Positions 17,974-28,453 of a stretch of 36,245 nucleotides of DNA are shown piece after piece (the stretch's first letter is position 1; each line of letters opens with the position of its first letter). This DNA comes from Actinomycetes bacterium. GTDB lineage: Bacteria > Actinomycetota > Acidimicrobiia > Acidimicrobiales > Acidimicrobiaceae. The translations under genes and the position numbers were made by a program. The notes under the pieces were generated by a model. The model was not told the DNA's origin, made no database searches, and worked only from the letters and a program-made list of their open reading frames with translations. The DNA lies in the NCBI GenBank assembly GCA_021785255.1, contig JAJYGA010000165.1, positions 1,132 through 37,376 of the forward strand, given 5' to 3'.

Positions 17974-18623
17974 TGGCGTCCAATGTTGATGAGAGACCAG
18001 TTATTGATGAGGAGGCGTACTACCATGATGCATCGTTGGGTGCAACTTGGACTGCGTCGAGAACGGCTGTTGCTATGGTGGCGACACTATACGGTGGTCT
18101 GGCGTTCGCCTTCTTTTACCTGCGTTCATTGAACTCGAACGGTCAGTGGAATCCCAATCACATCACCGCTTCGACGATTATCGGAACCACAATTACGCTT
18201 CTCATAGTGGTTGCGTCGTTGGTGAACTATTTTGGGGTCCGAAGACTGCGAAGAGGTCTAGTCCTGGACTGGCAAGTTGCTGGGACGTTTGCAGCGGCAT
18301 TTGTCCTAATCGCCGGAGGGATGCAGATTTGGGAGTTGACGAGACTCCCATTCCAGCCTTCCTCGTTTGGGTACGCCAGCGTATTTATCGCCTTCGCGCC
18401 AGTTAACGCTTTTGCGATTCTGCTGACGGGATATTGGTTAGAGACCGCAGTGATGAAGTCTGTTCGAATCAAGAGACAGGCGATTGCTGACGGAGGTCTT
18501 GGACTTTCAAGTCTTCCGATAGCAGAGCAGTTCCGAGCCAATTTGGATGGAATGTCATTCTTTCTCAATGGCTTTGCTTTCATTACCGTTGTCTTTTACA
18601 TTATCTTTTATGTGATTGCATAG
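17973..18623 (+). CDS. ctaE: Cytochrome c oxidase subunit III-like protein
   Basis: About five hydrophobic segments, follows coxI with TAGTG overlap; AFFYLRSLNSNGQWNP and GFAFITVVFYIIFYVIA; position plus topology. Confidence 0.8.
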   Translation: MASNVDERPVIDEEAYYHDASLGATWTASRTAVAMVATLYGGLAFAFFYLRSLNSNGQWNPNHITASTIIGTTITLLIVVASLVNYFGVRRLRRGLVLDWQVAGTFAAAFVLIAGGMQIWELTRLPFQPSSFGYASVFIAFAPVNAFAILLTGYWLETAVMKSVRIKRQAIADGGLGLSSLPIAEQFRANLDGMSFFLNGFAFITVVFYIIFYVIA

Positions 18624-18717
18624 TTTGGAGATCTTGCTGGGGATGTGGCATTGTGACTGCGTTCCCGGCAGGTCTTTGTTCGAAATTGTTTAGACGCTGA
18701 TAGGAGGTGCAGATAAC

Positions 18718-18846
18718 GTGTTTGGCATTATTGGAGAGAACACTCAAGCTGGTGCTGATTTGACTTATATTATTCCGATCGGTATTTTTGTCGCGGCACT
18801 AATCTATGGTTTTTTTGTCAGGAAACGTCCTACCAACAAGGTTTGA
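18718..18846 (+). CDS. 42-aa single-TM protein in the cox cluster
   Basis: Manual translation: (V/M)FGIIGENTQAGADLTYIIPIGIFVAALIYGFFVRKRPTNKV*, preceded by TAGGAGGTG ribosome binding site and followed by a hairpin terminator; below ORF-track length limit. Confidence 0.75.
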   Translation: MFGIIGENTQAGADLTYIIPIGIFVAALIYGFFVRKRPTNKV

Positions 18847-18864
18847 TGAGCCAAGTGTAACGTG

Positions 18865-18905
18865 GGGTGGAGAGCTGTCAATGGCGGCTTTCCACCCTAT
18901 TTTGC
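18865..18905 (+). terminator. Rho-independent terminator of the cox operon
   Basis: GGGTGGAGAGC ... GCTTTCCACCC stem followed by TATTTTG. Confidence 0.7.
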
Positions 18906-19534
18906 TTTGGTACCAACTAAACAGCTGAAAGACGATAGTTGTTCTGCCTCGTAATGCGTCTGTGAGGGAATTCGGAGAGGTATCTTTGTTGTTTAGTAAA
19001 CATATACCGCCTTACATCCATGATCATGTGTTGGCAGATATGTCGAGCTATTAGCGCCTCGTGTCTGGAGCCAACGCGCTGGTTGCTCTTGGTCTTTATT
19101 TTTCAAGCAAGCAAACTCTGCTTTGACGTTCTACGGTTATGTTGTTGTGTTTTAGTGATGCAAGATATTAATTTGGTCCAAAAATGCCAGCGTAACTTCC
19201 CAAGCTATTGAGCCTCGCATTAGCGATGACGTAGTTATCAGGTTGTAGAACCATGCCGTCTGTGATTAACGTCTCTAAGTCCCAGTTTCAGTAGTTAACT
19301 CGAATTGGAGATGATCTATTCCCAAAGGCTACTGCACCTCTTTGCGCTCAACTGGTTAGGTTTCGTAGGGCTACGCGAGGTTGCCCATCTATGCTTGGCG
19401 GTTCGGTGACGTTGTTTCACAGGACTCGTTACCTTGATTCTTCCTAAACAGAAAGCCGTGAAACTGCCACCTATGGACATACTGCATAGCGCTGTCGTAT
19501 CTTCAGAGGTGATAACTTGGGCTCAATGACCTCC

Positions 19535-21067
19535 TCACTTAGCGGGACATGCCCGAGGATCCCATGGCTGTAGTGGTTGATTGTATTGAGTTGCGGGAAG
19601 TGATACTGGTGCAGTTACTGCCGTAGTGTTCGGCTGAGCCGCTTTAGCGGTAGTCGTCGATGGAGCCGCCGTTGTTGATGCGGAGGTTGTTGCTGTAGAG
19701 GACGGCGTGTTTGGTGGAGATGCGACGACTAGTCCGGTTCCCGTGATGAGTTCGAGAGGCGTTCCAGTCGCAGTGTGGAGGACTTGCCCCATAACGACGG
19801 CGCCCGAGAGTGAGTTTAAAAGTACCTCGGCCTGTTTTTGATGTCCAGGAGTGTAGCGAATAATGGTCTCCGCAGGAGTAGATCGCACTTTAGCGTTGCC
19901 TATCTTGGCTATCTTGTACCCTAACGCTTGGAGTGATTGAGAGACATGAGTCGCTTGATTGTACAGTCCGCTCCCGTTCATCACAGATAGCGTTATCTGT
20001 GATGTGGGAATCTTTGGAACGGTAAGTCCTAGATATTTGTCGATTACTTGTTGATCTTGAGGCTGCGCTGGGAATACGACATCACCGTAGTTGGCGTTGT
20101 TGTACACGAAGTTGTTTTCAAGGGCTATAGGCAAAGTGACGGTCGGAACCTTGGACAGGCTCACATGTCGGAACTGTTGGGCTATAGATATCATGTCGCT
20201 GAGGGTGAAACCCGAATCGACAGTTAGGTATTTGGTTACTCCACCGATGAGGGAGTTCAGTTCTAGAGGATTGGATAGGCCTTGTGCTTGAACTTGAGCA
20301 GCGAGAACCTTGAGGAACTCATGGTCTCGACGTATTCGGCTCAGATCCCCAAGTGGATCTTCTGTCCAGACTCCGTTATGGTAGTAGTAGAGATGCCGAG
20401 CGCGTACCAGTTCAAGAGCCTGGAACCCATTTAGAAGTTTGCATCCTGGCGTCTTGACGTTGAGTCCGGAGTAAGCGTCCTTTACTGGCATAGGGAAGTA
20501 CATCTTCACGCCACCCAAAGCGTTAACGACGTTTTGGAAAGAGTCGAAGTTCAGTTCGACGTAACGCTGGATCGGAATGCCCAGATCGTTTTCTATGGTC
20601 TTTACCAGCTGCTCGGGCGACACGTTCAACGCGTCGTCAACACGGTTCGCGTTGGTCGAGTTGGGAATCGGCACGAACAGGTCTCGAGGAATCGAGACCA
20701 GCGATACGGTAGAGTTGGCAGGATTAAAGTGTGCAATCATAGTTACATCACTTCTTCCGCCACCAACTTGAGCAGCAGATCCAAAATACTTAGCTTGTGC
20801 GGGATTCAACCCTTTGCGTGTGTTGTCGCCCACTAAGAGAATGTTGAAAGGTTGAGAAGCCGATGTCTGTGCGAGGCTCGATACCCCTACCTTATTGATC
20901 TGATTAAATCGAAACATGGCATAGAAGTAGAAGGAACCGCCAATTAGAACGAGAACCAAGACTATCAGAAGTCCGGTACGACGAAGTCTCTTTGCCCGAC
21001 TCTTTCTAGCCTTTTTGGAGTGAGTTGGCCTTGTACTTGTGGGTTGGCCTGGTTCTTGATAGGTCAT
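19535..21067 (-). CDS. LytR-CpsA-Psr (LCP) family protein with LytR C-terminal domain
   Basis: FNILLVGDNTRKG, GGGRSDVTMIAHFNPANSTVSLVSIPRDLFV, RARHLYYYHNG, SRIRRDHEFLKVLAAQ; C-terminal ITLSVMNGSGLYNQATHVSQSLQALGY. Confidence 0.92.
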   Translation of the reverse strand: MTYQEPGQPTSTRPTHSKKARKSRAKRLRRTGLLIVLVLVLIGGSFYFYAMFRFNQINKVGVSSLAQTSASQPFNILLVGDNTRKGLNPAQAKYFGSAAQVGGGRSDVTMIAHFNPANSTVSLVSIPRDLFVPIPNSTNANRVDDALNVSPEQLVKTIENDLGIPIQRYVELNFDSFQNVVNALGGVKMYFPMPVKDAYSGLNVKTPGCKLLNGFQALELVRARHLYYYHNGVWTEDPLGDLSRIRRDHEFLKVLAAQVQAQGLSNPLELNSLIGGVTKYLTVDSGFTLSDMISIAQQFRHVSLSKVPTVTLPIALENNFVYNNANYGDVVFPAQPQDQQVIDKYLGLTVPKIPTSQITLSVMNGSGLYNQATHVSQSLQALGYKIAKIGNAKVRSTPAETIIRYTPGHQKQAEVLLNSLSGAVVMGQVLHTATGTPLELITGTGLVVASPPNTPSSTATTSASTTAAPSTTTAKAAQPNTTAVTAPVSLPATQYNQPLQPWDPRACPAK

Positions 21068-21134
21068 CTTTACTTGTTTATTTCCTTTCAGTAGCCTGAA
21101 GTCGTATCAAGCTACTATGATGCTACCGGCACTT

Positions 21135-21165
21135 CCGTGAAGTGAGTCCAGAGAGGCTCATACGG
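21135..21165 (+). promoter_or_regulatory. PyrR-binding RNA hairpin in pyr operon leader
   Basis: AGTCCAGAGAGGCT (21145-21158) matches the PyrR binding-loop consensus ARUCCNGNGAGGYU, within a stem CCGT[GAA]GTGAG...CTCAT..ACGG just upstream of AGGAGG and the pyrR GTG. Confidence 0.88.
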
Positions 21166-21180
21166 TAAAAGGAGGTTAGC

Positions 21181-21747
21181 GTGAATTCGCGAACTATCAG
21201 GCCCAGTGAGGAACAGGTTCGTTTAGCTTCTACTAAGGCTTTGATTCTGGAAAGACCAGATATCAGACGCGCCATAAAGCGCATGGCGCATGAAGTGGTC
21301 GAGAGAAACAGAGGCACGAGCGACCTTGTGCTTGTAGGTATTGAAAAAGGTGGGACTTGGATTGCTCGAGAGCTAGCGTTTGAACTCAGCAAAATTGAAG
21401 ACGCTGAGACGAGTTTTTTCCCTCTAGACGTTGGTAACTTTAGAGATGATGTTCCAAGGACTCGATTTGAACGTGATTTTCGACCGTGGGAGATGGTCCA
21501 AGCAAGGACGATTCTGCTCTGTGACGACGTTTTGTATACAGGAAGGACTGTGCGTGCTGCACTTGACGCGCTGGCGCAGTTTGGCCGACCAGCCTCAGTC
21601 CAACTCGCTGTTCTTATCGACCGAGGACATCGTGAGTTTCCAATCAGAGCCGACTACGTAGGGAAAAACGTTCCGACCTCTCGAGAGGAGTTCGTTACGG
21701 TCTCTGAGGACCAAGTCGAGATTGAACGTAGGGAAGATATGCAATGA
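21181..21747 (+). CDS. pyrR: Bifunctional pyr operon regulator / uracil phosphoribosyltransferase
   Basis: ILLCDDVLYTGRTVRAALDAL PRPP motif, AVLIDRGHREFPIRADYVGKNVPTSREE. Confidence 0.97.
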   Translation: MNSRTIRPSEEQVRLASTKALILERPDIRRAIKRMAHEVVERNRGTSDLVLVGIEKGGTWIARELAFELSKIEDAETSFFPLDVGNFRDDVPRTRFERDFRPWEMVQARTILLCDDVLYTGRTVRAALDALAQFGRPASVQLAVLIDRGHREFPIRADYVGKNVPTSREEFVTVSEDQVEIERREDMQ

Positions 21748-22694
21748 ACGGAGACAATACCTCAAAAAGCAAAGTCATGGAGGATTTTTTGTCCATCTCT
21801 GGACTTACCAAGAAAGACCTCGTAGGTTTGGTTGACGAAGCAACGAACTATCAAAAGCGATTCCGAAAAGGAGAGCGTTGCTTTGACGAGTTGAGATCTC
21901 ACTCAGTAGTTTCGTTGTTCTATGAGAACTCAACAAGGACGCGAATGTCATTTGAAAGAGCGACAAAACTCCTAGGTGGCGAGTTTGCCTACTTTGATAT
22001 TGCCTCATCTTCTGTTGCCAAAGGTGAGTCCTTGCGAGACACGGCAATTGTGCTTGAGGCTCTGGGCTTCTCAGCTGTTGTTGTCAGACACTATAGCGAG
22101 GGAGTTCCACAGCAGGTGGCGAGGTGGCTGGAGATTCCCGTTTTAAATGCAGGGGATGGATGTCACGAACATCCGTCTCAGGCGGTGGGGGATCTCGTGA
22201 CTCTGGCAGAACGCTTTGGGTCTTTAGAGGCACTAAAGGGTATGAAGGTGGCCTTTGTTGGTGACGTGGCGCACTCAAGGGTCGCTCGTTCGGTTTCGCT
22301 GGCACTTTCGATGTTTGGTGCAACCTCTATTTTCGTTGGCCCGCCAGAGATGATACCGGCTGTTACGTCGGTTGAAATAGCTAGAAACCTCGACGAAGTG
22401 GTGGCCGACGTGGATATAGCCTACATGTTGCGCGTACAACAGGAACGCCTATTGGTGCGAGAGACCTTGGATGTATCAAGTTATATCAGGAGGTTTCAGT
22501 TAAATGACTTACGAGCCCGACGAATGAAGAAAGAAGCAGTCATAATGCACCCCGGGCCAATGAACGTTGGTGTTGAAGTAGATTCAACTGTTTCCAAAGC
22601 GATAGATCTCCTGGCTCCTGCACAGGTCAGAAATGGAGTATTTGCTCGAATGTCAATACTGTCAAGACTGTTAGGAGGAGCTCAAGGTGTCTGA
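21744..22694 (+). CDS. pyrB: Aspartate carbamoyltransferase catalytic subunit
   Basis: SLFYENSTRTRMSFERATKLLGG, HPSQAVGDLVTL, IMHPGPMNVGVEVD. Confidence 0.97.
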   Translation: MNGDNTSKSKVMEDFLSISGLTKKDLVGLVDEATNYQKRFRKGERCFDELRSHSVVSLFYENSTRTRMSFERATKLLGGEFAYFDIASSSVAKGESLRDTAIVLEALGFSAVVVRHYSEGVPQQVARWLEIPVLNAGDGCHEHPSQAVGDLVTLAERFGSLEALKGMKVAFVGDVAHSRVARSVSLALSMFGATSIFVGPPEMIPAVTSVEIARNLDEVVADVDIAYMLRVQQERLLVRETLDVSSYIRRFQLNDLRARRMKKEAVIMHPGPMNVGVEVDSTVSKAIDLLAPAQVRNGVFARMSILSRLLGGAQGV

Positions 22695-24012
22695 AACTTG
22701 GATTAGAGGTGGCAAAGTGCTCCTTGGCGAACGGTTCGAAAAAAGAGATCTTGTCGTTACCGACACCAGCGTGTACTCTCCTGATAAAGGAGCCGAACCT
22801 TCCAGTTCAGCTGATGTGATAGATGCAAGTGGACTCTATGTGGGACCCGCGTTTGTGGATCTTCATACCCATAGCAGAACTCCAGGGAAAGATGGTTCAG
22901 AGACTCCAGAGTCACTCGCACATGCGGCTGTGATGGGAGGTTACTGCAGTGTTGTTGCCATGGCAAACACGGATCCGCCTATAGACAACGTCACTGTCTG
23001 GGAGCAGACTAAAAAGAGGTTCGAACAGCTCCCAGTTGAAGTCATTCAAGCAGCTTCCGTTACATTGGGACGAAAAGGGGAGCGACTTGTGGATATGGTC
23101 TCACTGAAAGAGAATGGTGCCGTATTCTTCAGTGACGATGGAGATGTAATTTCAAGTGCTCGAGTAATGAAGCGGGCTCTTGAGTACTCCAAGGAACTGA
23201 ATGTGTTGGTAGCAGAACATGCACAAGACGCCGAACTTGCCTTTGGCGCCGTTATGAACGAAGGTGAGATCTCACATCTCCTTGGAGTTCAAGGAGTGGG
23301 AGAAGAGGCCGAAACAATAGTAGTTGCACGGGATCTGGAGTTGAATCGGGTAGTGGGTGGCAACTTACACCTCATGCATCTGAGTGCCGCAGGTTCTTTG
23401 GACTTGCTGAGATATGCGAGGTCCAAAGGTATCTCCTTCAGCAGCGAAGTGACTCCTCATCATCTATTGATCTCAGACGATGAGCTTGCTACCTTTGACA
23501 CCAACTACAAGGTGAACCCGCCTCTAAGGTCTACAAAGACGCGAAATCGTCTCAAAGAAGCTCTTCGTGAAGGACTCTTTGACGTAGTTGCGACTGATCA
23601 CGCGCCCCACGCCAAGCACTTAAAGGAGCAGTCGATCAAAGAGGCGCCTTTTGGAATAATAGGCTTGCAAAGCGCATTCACAGCTACCTTTACCGCGCTG
23701 ATGGAGGACATCGATCTAGATGGGGAAAAAGAGAGCTACAGAGAAAGAGCTCTGGCGTCAATATTTCAAATGATGGCGATTCACCCCAGGAAGATACTTT
23801 CCAGATTCACTAGCGCAGAGACTATTTCGAACTCTTATGTCGTTGTTGATCCAGGTCCTGAGACCTCTCAAAAGGAGTCAGACCTCGTATCGTTGTCCAA
23901 AAATAGTCCCTATATAGGTAGAAACCTCAGTGGGCAGGTGGCATCACTCATAATCAAAGGCAAAGTATTACTCAAAGATGGCGAACTATACAAAGAAGGT
24001 GGTTTCAGTTGA
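22687..24012 (+). CDS. pyrC: Dihydroorotase
   Basis: GPAFVDLHTHSRTPGKDGSET, HHLLISDDE, VATDHAPHAKHLKEQ. Confidence 0.96.
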   Translation: MSETWIRGGKVLLGERFEKRDLVVTDTSVYSPDKGAEPSSSADVIDASGLYVGPAFVDLHTHSRTPGKDGSETPESLAHAAVMGGYCSVVAMANTDPPIDNVTVWEQTKKRFEQLPVEVIQAASVTLGRKGERLVDMVSLKENGAVFFSDDGDVISSARVMKRALEYSKELNVLVAEHAQDAELAFGAVMNEGEISHLLGVQGVGEEAETIVVARDLELNRVVGGNLHLMHLSAAGSLDLLRYARSKGISFSSEVTPHHLLISDDELATFDTNYKVNPPLRSTKTRNRLKEALREGLFDVVATDHAPHAKHLKEQSIKEAPFGIIGLQSAFTATFTALMEDIDLDGEKESYRERALASIFQMMAIHPRKILSRFTSAETISNSYVVVDPGPETSQKESDLVSLSKNSPYIGRNLSGQVASLIIKGKVLLKDGELYKEGGFS

Positions 24013-25112
24013 CGGGAGGGACTAAGGGTTTTGTGGTATTGGCTGATGGTAGCATATTCCCAGGTACGATTGTCACTAATGTTCCTGATGAACCGGTGGT
24101 ACTTGCAGTTGGAGAAGTAGTCTTCAATACTGCGATGACGGGGTATCAAGAGGTATTGACAGATCCGTCGTATTCGGGGCAGATGGTGACGTTTACCTAC
24201 CCTCATATTGGCAACTACGGAGTTACGGCTCGTGACAACGAATCCGCTAGCGTCCATGCCGAAGCTGTAATAATAAGAGACATCTCCTCTACGTACTCCA
24301 ACTGGCGAGGAGAGTCTTCACTCGTCGACTTTCTAAATTTGCAAAACGTGCCTCTTGTTACAGATGTAGACACCCGGGCGCTCACACGGCATATTCGGGC
24401 TAATGGGTCACTGGGCGCCGTCGTGGTCTCAAAAGAGTATGAGCTTGGTCTTTCGGAGTTGGATAGAGCTCTCACAACCGAAGGAAGAGATCTGGTCAGA
24501 GACGTAACAACGAATCAAATCTTAGAGTATGGATCAGGTGGACCGTTGATAGTTGCCTACGACTTTGGAGTCAAGAGGTCAATGGTGCGCTTTCTTGCAG
24601 AGCGATTCAAGGTACTTGTGGTACCTGCTTTTACCAAGGCTTCAGAGGTGATGGATCTCAAGCCCGACGGAGTCTTTTTGTCCAATGGACCTGGAGACCC
24701 GGCTGCGTTGGATGGAATTGCCTCTGAAATTGAAAGTCTTATAGGCCAGACGCCCATGTTTGGAATCTGCTTGGGGCATCAGATCATGGCGACTGCTCAA
24801 GGGGCAAAGACTGTGCGTATGCGCTTTGGACACCACGGTGCAAACCATCCGGTTTCAGACGTCTCCAATAAGAAGGTTGAGATTACCTCTCAAAACCATA
24901 ACTACGTGGTGGAAGAGTCATCACTTTTAGACACAGTATCAAAGGCAAAGGTATCGCATCGCAACTTGAACGACTCGGTTGTAGAGGGCATCTCCTATCC
25001 GACAAAGTCGGCGTTCTCAGTGCAGTATCATCCTGAGGCCGGACCGGGACCACACGACTCTTTGTATCTCTTTGACAGGTTTGAGCAACTTATAAGGACA
25101 GGAGAAATTTAG
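24009..25112 (+). CDS. carA: Carbamoyl-phosphate synthase small subunit
   Basis: [37 protein letters not shown] glutamine amidotransferase site. Confidence 0.98.
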   Translation: MTGGTKGFVVLADGSIFPGTIVTNVPDEPVVLAVGEVVFNTAMTGYQEVLTDPSYSGQMVTFTYPHIGNYGVTARDNESASVHAEAVIIRDISSTYSNWRGESSLVDFLNLQNVPLVTDVDTRALTRHIRANGSLGAVVVSKEYELGLSELDRALTTEGRDLVRDVTTNQILEYGSGGPLIVAYDFGVKRSMVRFLAERFKVLVVPAFTKASEVMDLKPDGVFLSNGPGDPAALDGIASEIESLIGQTPMFGICLGHQIMATAQGAKTVRMRFGHHGANHPVSDVSNKKVEITSQNHNYVVEESSLLDTVSKAKVSHRNLNDSVVEGISYPTKSAFSVQYHPEAGPGPHDSLYLFDRFEQLIRTGEI

Positions 25113-28100
25113 TGCCAAAAAGACAAGACATCTCCTCGGTGTTAGTGATTGGGTCTGGACCCATTGTTATCGGACAAGCTTGTGAGTTTGACTATTCAGG
25201 CGTACAGGCGTGCCGCGTGCTTAAGTCTGAGGGGATCAGGGTAGTTCTAGCCAACTCCAATCCAGCCACGATAATGACCGATCCTGAGTTCGCGGACGCT
25301 ACATACATAGAACCTTTGGATGTCGAGATCTTGGAGAAGATCATTGCTAAAGAACGACCTGACGTATTGCTTCCGACGTTGGGAGGACAGACAGCGCTCA
25401 ATCTAGCGATTGCTCTTTCTGAGCTAGGTGTTTTGGAGCGCTACGGAGTAGAGATGATTGGGGCGAACGAAACCTCAATACGAACTGCGGAAAACCGCGA
25501 GATGTTTAAAGTTGCCATGAGTGAGATCGGACTAGCTACTCCAAGGTCTCACTTGGCTCATAGCTACGAAGAGGCGTTGGAGTTTGCTTCTGAAATAGGG
25601 TTTCCTTTGATGCTGAGACCCTCGTTTATCCTTGGTGGTGCTGGTACTGGTATCTGCAAAGACAAAGAGAGTTTCTCTGAGATGGTTAGGGCAGGACTGC
25701 AGGCATCTCCCTTACATGAAGTATTGGTCGAAGAGTCAATCGAGGGTTGGAAAGAGTACGAACTTGAACTTATGAGAGATAGAGCAGATAACTGTGTAGT
25801 TATCTGCTCTATTGAAAATGTGGATCCTATGGGTGTTCATACAGGGGACTCGATTACCGTGGCGCCGGCTCAGACGTTAAGTGATGTGGAGTACCAGACG
25901 ATGAGAGACGCAGCTTTCAAAGTTATTCGTCGAATAGGCGTGGAGACTGGCGGTTCAAACATTCAATTTGCCATAAATCCTCGAGATGGAAAGATGGTTG
26001 TGATCGAGATGAACCCCCGGGTGTCGAGATCTTCTGCTCTTGCATCAAAGGCAACAGGGTTTCCCATCGCTAAGATCGCGACAAAGCTGGCACTGGGATA
26101 TCTCCTTGATGAGGTGCAAAACGATATCACGAGGGTTACCCCGGCAAGTTTTGAACCGACGATCGACTATGTGGTGACCAAGGTGCCCAGATGGGTCTTT
26201 GAGAAGTTCCCTGGCGCCATCGATCGACTTGGTACCTCGATGCAGTCCGTGGGTGAGGTCATGGGGGTCGGTCGCAGCTTCTGTGAGTCCTTGCAAAAGG
26301 CGCTACGTTCTATTGAACGAGGCAAAGACGGCCTCAATGGAGATCCCCTTGAGGTACTTTACGACAAAGTTAACGTTGACGAACTGCTAAGAGAAGTAGA
26401 GGTTCCGACTTCAGACCGTATCTTCAAAGTGGAGTCGCTCCTTCGACGTGGATGTTCGATAGCAGAACTTTACGCTGGTACAGGCATTGACCCCTGGTTT
26501 TTGAGCCAGATCAACCGTATATCTCAGTTTCGAAATCAACTGAGCAGTCGACTCTTAAAAGAAGGTGCCTTCAGTCTTAGTGACGACGAGCTATATACGG
26601 CCAAACGACTTGGATTCTCTGATGCGCAGTTGTCGTACATAAGTGGTCTTGACGAAGAGGTCATTGAAAGTAGACGACGTCGTATGGGGCTTGTTACCAC
26701 CTATAAGGCCGTGGACACATGCGCTGCGGAGTTTGAGGCGTTTACCCCGTACTTCTACTCTACTTATGAATCAGAGTCGGAGGTTGTCTCTTCTCAAGCC
26801 AAGAAGATCATAATCCTGGGATCTGGGCCAAATCGGATTGGCCAGGGTTTGGAGTTCGACTACTGCTGCGTGCATGCGAGTTTTGCACTCAGAGAAGCCG
26901 GCTATGAGACTGTGATGATCAACTGTAATCCTGAGACGGTGTCGACGGACTATGACACCTCTTCAAGGCTTTATGTGGAGCCATTGACGAAAGAAGCGGT
27001 AAAGGACATAATCGATATTGAGTCTCAAAGCGGAGAGTTGGTTGGCGTAGTGGTGTCTTTTGGAGGCCAGACCCCTTTGAGACTTGCTGGCGATATCGAC
27101 CCCTCTTTAGTTCTGGGCACGTCACCGACGTCCATAGACCTGGCAGAAGACAGGGAGCGGTGGAACGATCTTTGTGCCAGACTCAACATTCCTCAACCTA
27201 GGGGCGCTACAGTTCACGATATCTCCGAAGCCAAAGAGGTTGTAGCCAGGATTGGTTTCCCTGTGTTGCTCCGCCCTAGTTATGTGCTAGGAGGTCGTGC
27301 TATGGAGATTGTCTACGACGAAAATCAGCTTGAAACTGCCTTTGGTCATCTTACGACTCTATCCGACGAAGGGTCTCGATCTCAAAGCGGTCCAATTTTG
27401 GTGGACAAGTTTCTTGAAGATGCTATTGAAGTTGACGTTGATGCCGTCAGGGATCTTGATGGAGCCTTCTATATCGGAGGGATCATGGAACACGTGGAAG
27501 AGGCTGGGGTTCACTCGGGTGACTCGGCTTGTGCTCTGCCACCACAGACACTTTCTTTTGAGACTTTGGAAGTGATAAAAGAGTACTCAAAAGCTCTAGC
27601 AGATGAGCTCAACGTAGTAGGTCTCATAAACATTCAGTTCGCGGTCAAAGCGGGACAAGTCTTTGTGATAGAGGCCAACCCCAGGGCCTCTCGGACTGTT
27701 CCTTTTGTAGCCAAGGCGACAGCGGTACCTCTCGCTAAGGTTGCATCTTTGGTCATGGTTGGAGAACGACTTGAGACGCTGAAAGCCAAAGGTATGTTAG
27801 GAACCGGTAGAGGACTGCCTCACGTGGCGGTAAAAGAGGCTGTGCTTCCCTTCAATCGCTTTCCGGATGCTGATACGTTGTTGGGTCCTGAGATGCGCTC
27901 AACGGGTGAGGTGATGGGCATCGACATCTCTTTCCCTCTGGCGTTTTTAAAGAGTCAATTAGGAGCAGGAACCAGGCTTCCTCACTCCGGAACAGTCTTT
28001 TTATCGTTAGCAGACAGAGATAAAGATGCTGGTGCGGAGTTGGCCCAAGGCTTTCAAAGCTTAGGGTATAAGATCTGTGCTACTCAAGGTACGGCTGAGT

Positions 28101-28453
28101 ATCTGATGCGTAGTGGAGTCGACATTGATCTAGAGGTGGCAAAGGTATCAGAGGAAGGATCAGTCTCCAAGAGAGACTTTGCCCTGAGGGAGTTTGATGG
28201 TGTCGATGGACGAGTAGACGCGGTTCGTCTCATATCCTCAGGCGAGGTCTCCTTAGTGATAAACACACCGAGAGGCTCAGGCCCTCGTGCTGATGGTTAC
28301 AGGATTAGAAGTGCTGCTCAAAGACATCTTGTTCCTGCTCTTACCACAATTTCCGCTGCAAAGGCTGCTCTGATGGCGTTGAAAGAGATGCAAGGTAAAG
28401 AGCTGGAAGTTCGCTCGATCCAGCAGTATCATAAGGCGTTGCAGGAGCTATGA
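25112..28453 (+). CDS. carB: Carbamoyl-phosphate synthase large subunit
   Basis: [26 protein letters not shown], duplicated ATP-grasp halves, [20 protein letters not shown]. Confidence 0.98.
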   Translation: MPKRQDISSVLVIGSGPIVIGQACEFDYSGVQACRVLKSEGIRVVLANSNPATIMTDPEFADATYIEPLDVEILEKIIAKERPDVLLPTLGGQTALNLAIALSELGVLERYGVEMIGANETSIRTAENREMFKVAMSEIGLATPRSHLAHSYEEALEFASEIGFPLMLRPSFILGGAGTGICKDKESFSEMVRAGLQASPLHEVLVEESIEGWKEYELELMRDRADNCVVICSIENVDPMGVHTGDSITVAPAQTLSDVEYQTMRDAAFKVIRRIGVETGGSNIQFAINPRDGKMVVIEMNPRVSRSSALASKATGFPIAKIATKLALGYLLDEVQNDITRVTPASFEPTIDYVVTKVPRWVFEKFPGAIDRLGTSMQSVGEVMGVGRSFCESLQKALRSIERGKDGLNGDPLEVLYDKVNVDELLREVEVPTSDRIFKVESLLRRGCSIAELYAGTGIDPWFLSQINRISQFRNQLSSRLLKEGAFSLSDDELYTAKRLGFSDAQLSYISGLDEEVIESRRRRMGLVTTYKAVDTCAAEFEAFTPYFYSTYESESEVVSSQAKKIIILGSGPNRIGQGLEFDYCCVHASFALREAGYETVMINCNPETVSTDYDTSSRLYVEPLTKEAVKDIIDIESQSGELVGVVVSFGGQTPLRLAGDIDPSLVLGTSPTSIDLAEDRERWNDLCARLNIPQPRGATVHDISEAKEVVARIGFPVLLRPSYVLGGRAMEIVYDENQLETAFGHLTTLSDEGSRSQSGPILVDKFLEDAIEVDVDAVRDLDGAFYIGGIMEHVEEAGVHSGDSACALPPQTLSFETLEVIKEYSKALADELNVVGLINIQFAVKAGQVFVIEANPRASRTVPFVAKATAVPLAKVASLVMVGERLETLKAKGMLGTGRGLPHVAVKEAVLPFNRFPDADTLLGPEMRSTGEVMGIDISFPLAFLKSQLGAGTRLPHSGTVFLSLADRDKDAGAELAQGFQSLGYKICATQGTAEYLMRSGVDIDLEVAKVSEEGSVSKRDFALREFDGVDGRVDAVRLISSGEVSLVINTPRGSGPRADGYRIRSAAQRHLVPALTTISAAKAALMALKEMQGKELEVRSIQQYHKALQEL

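Noticed and set aside
19414-19464. GTTTCAC/GTGAAAC inverted repeat as terminator of the LCP gene
   Set aside because: Stem only 7 bp with a 37-nt loop and no T tract on the relevant strand.
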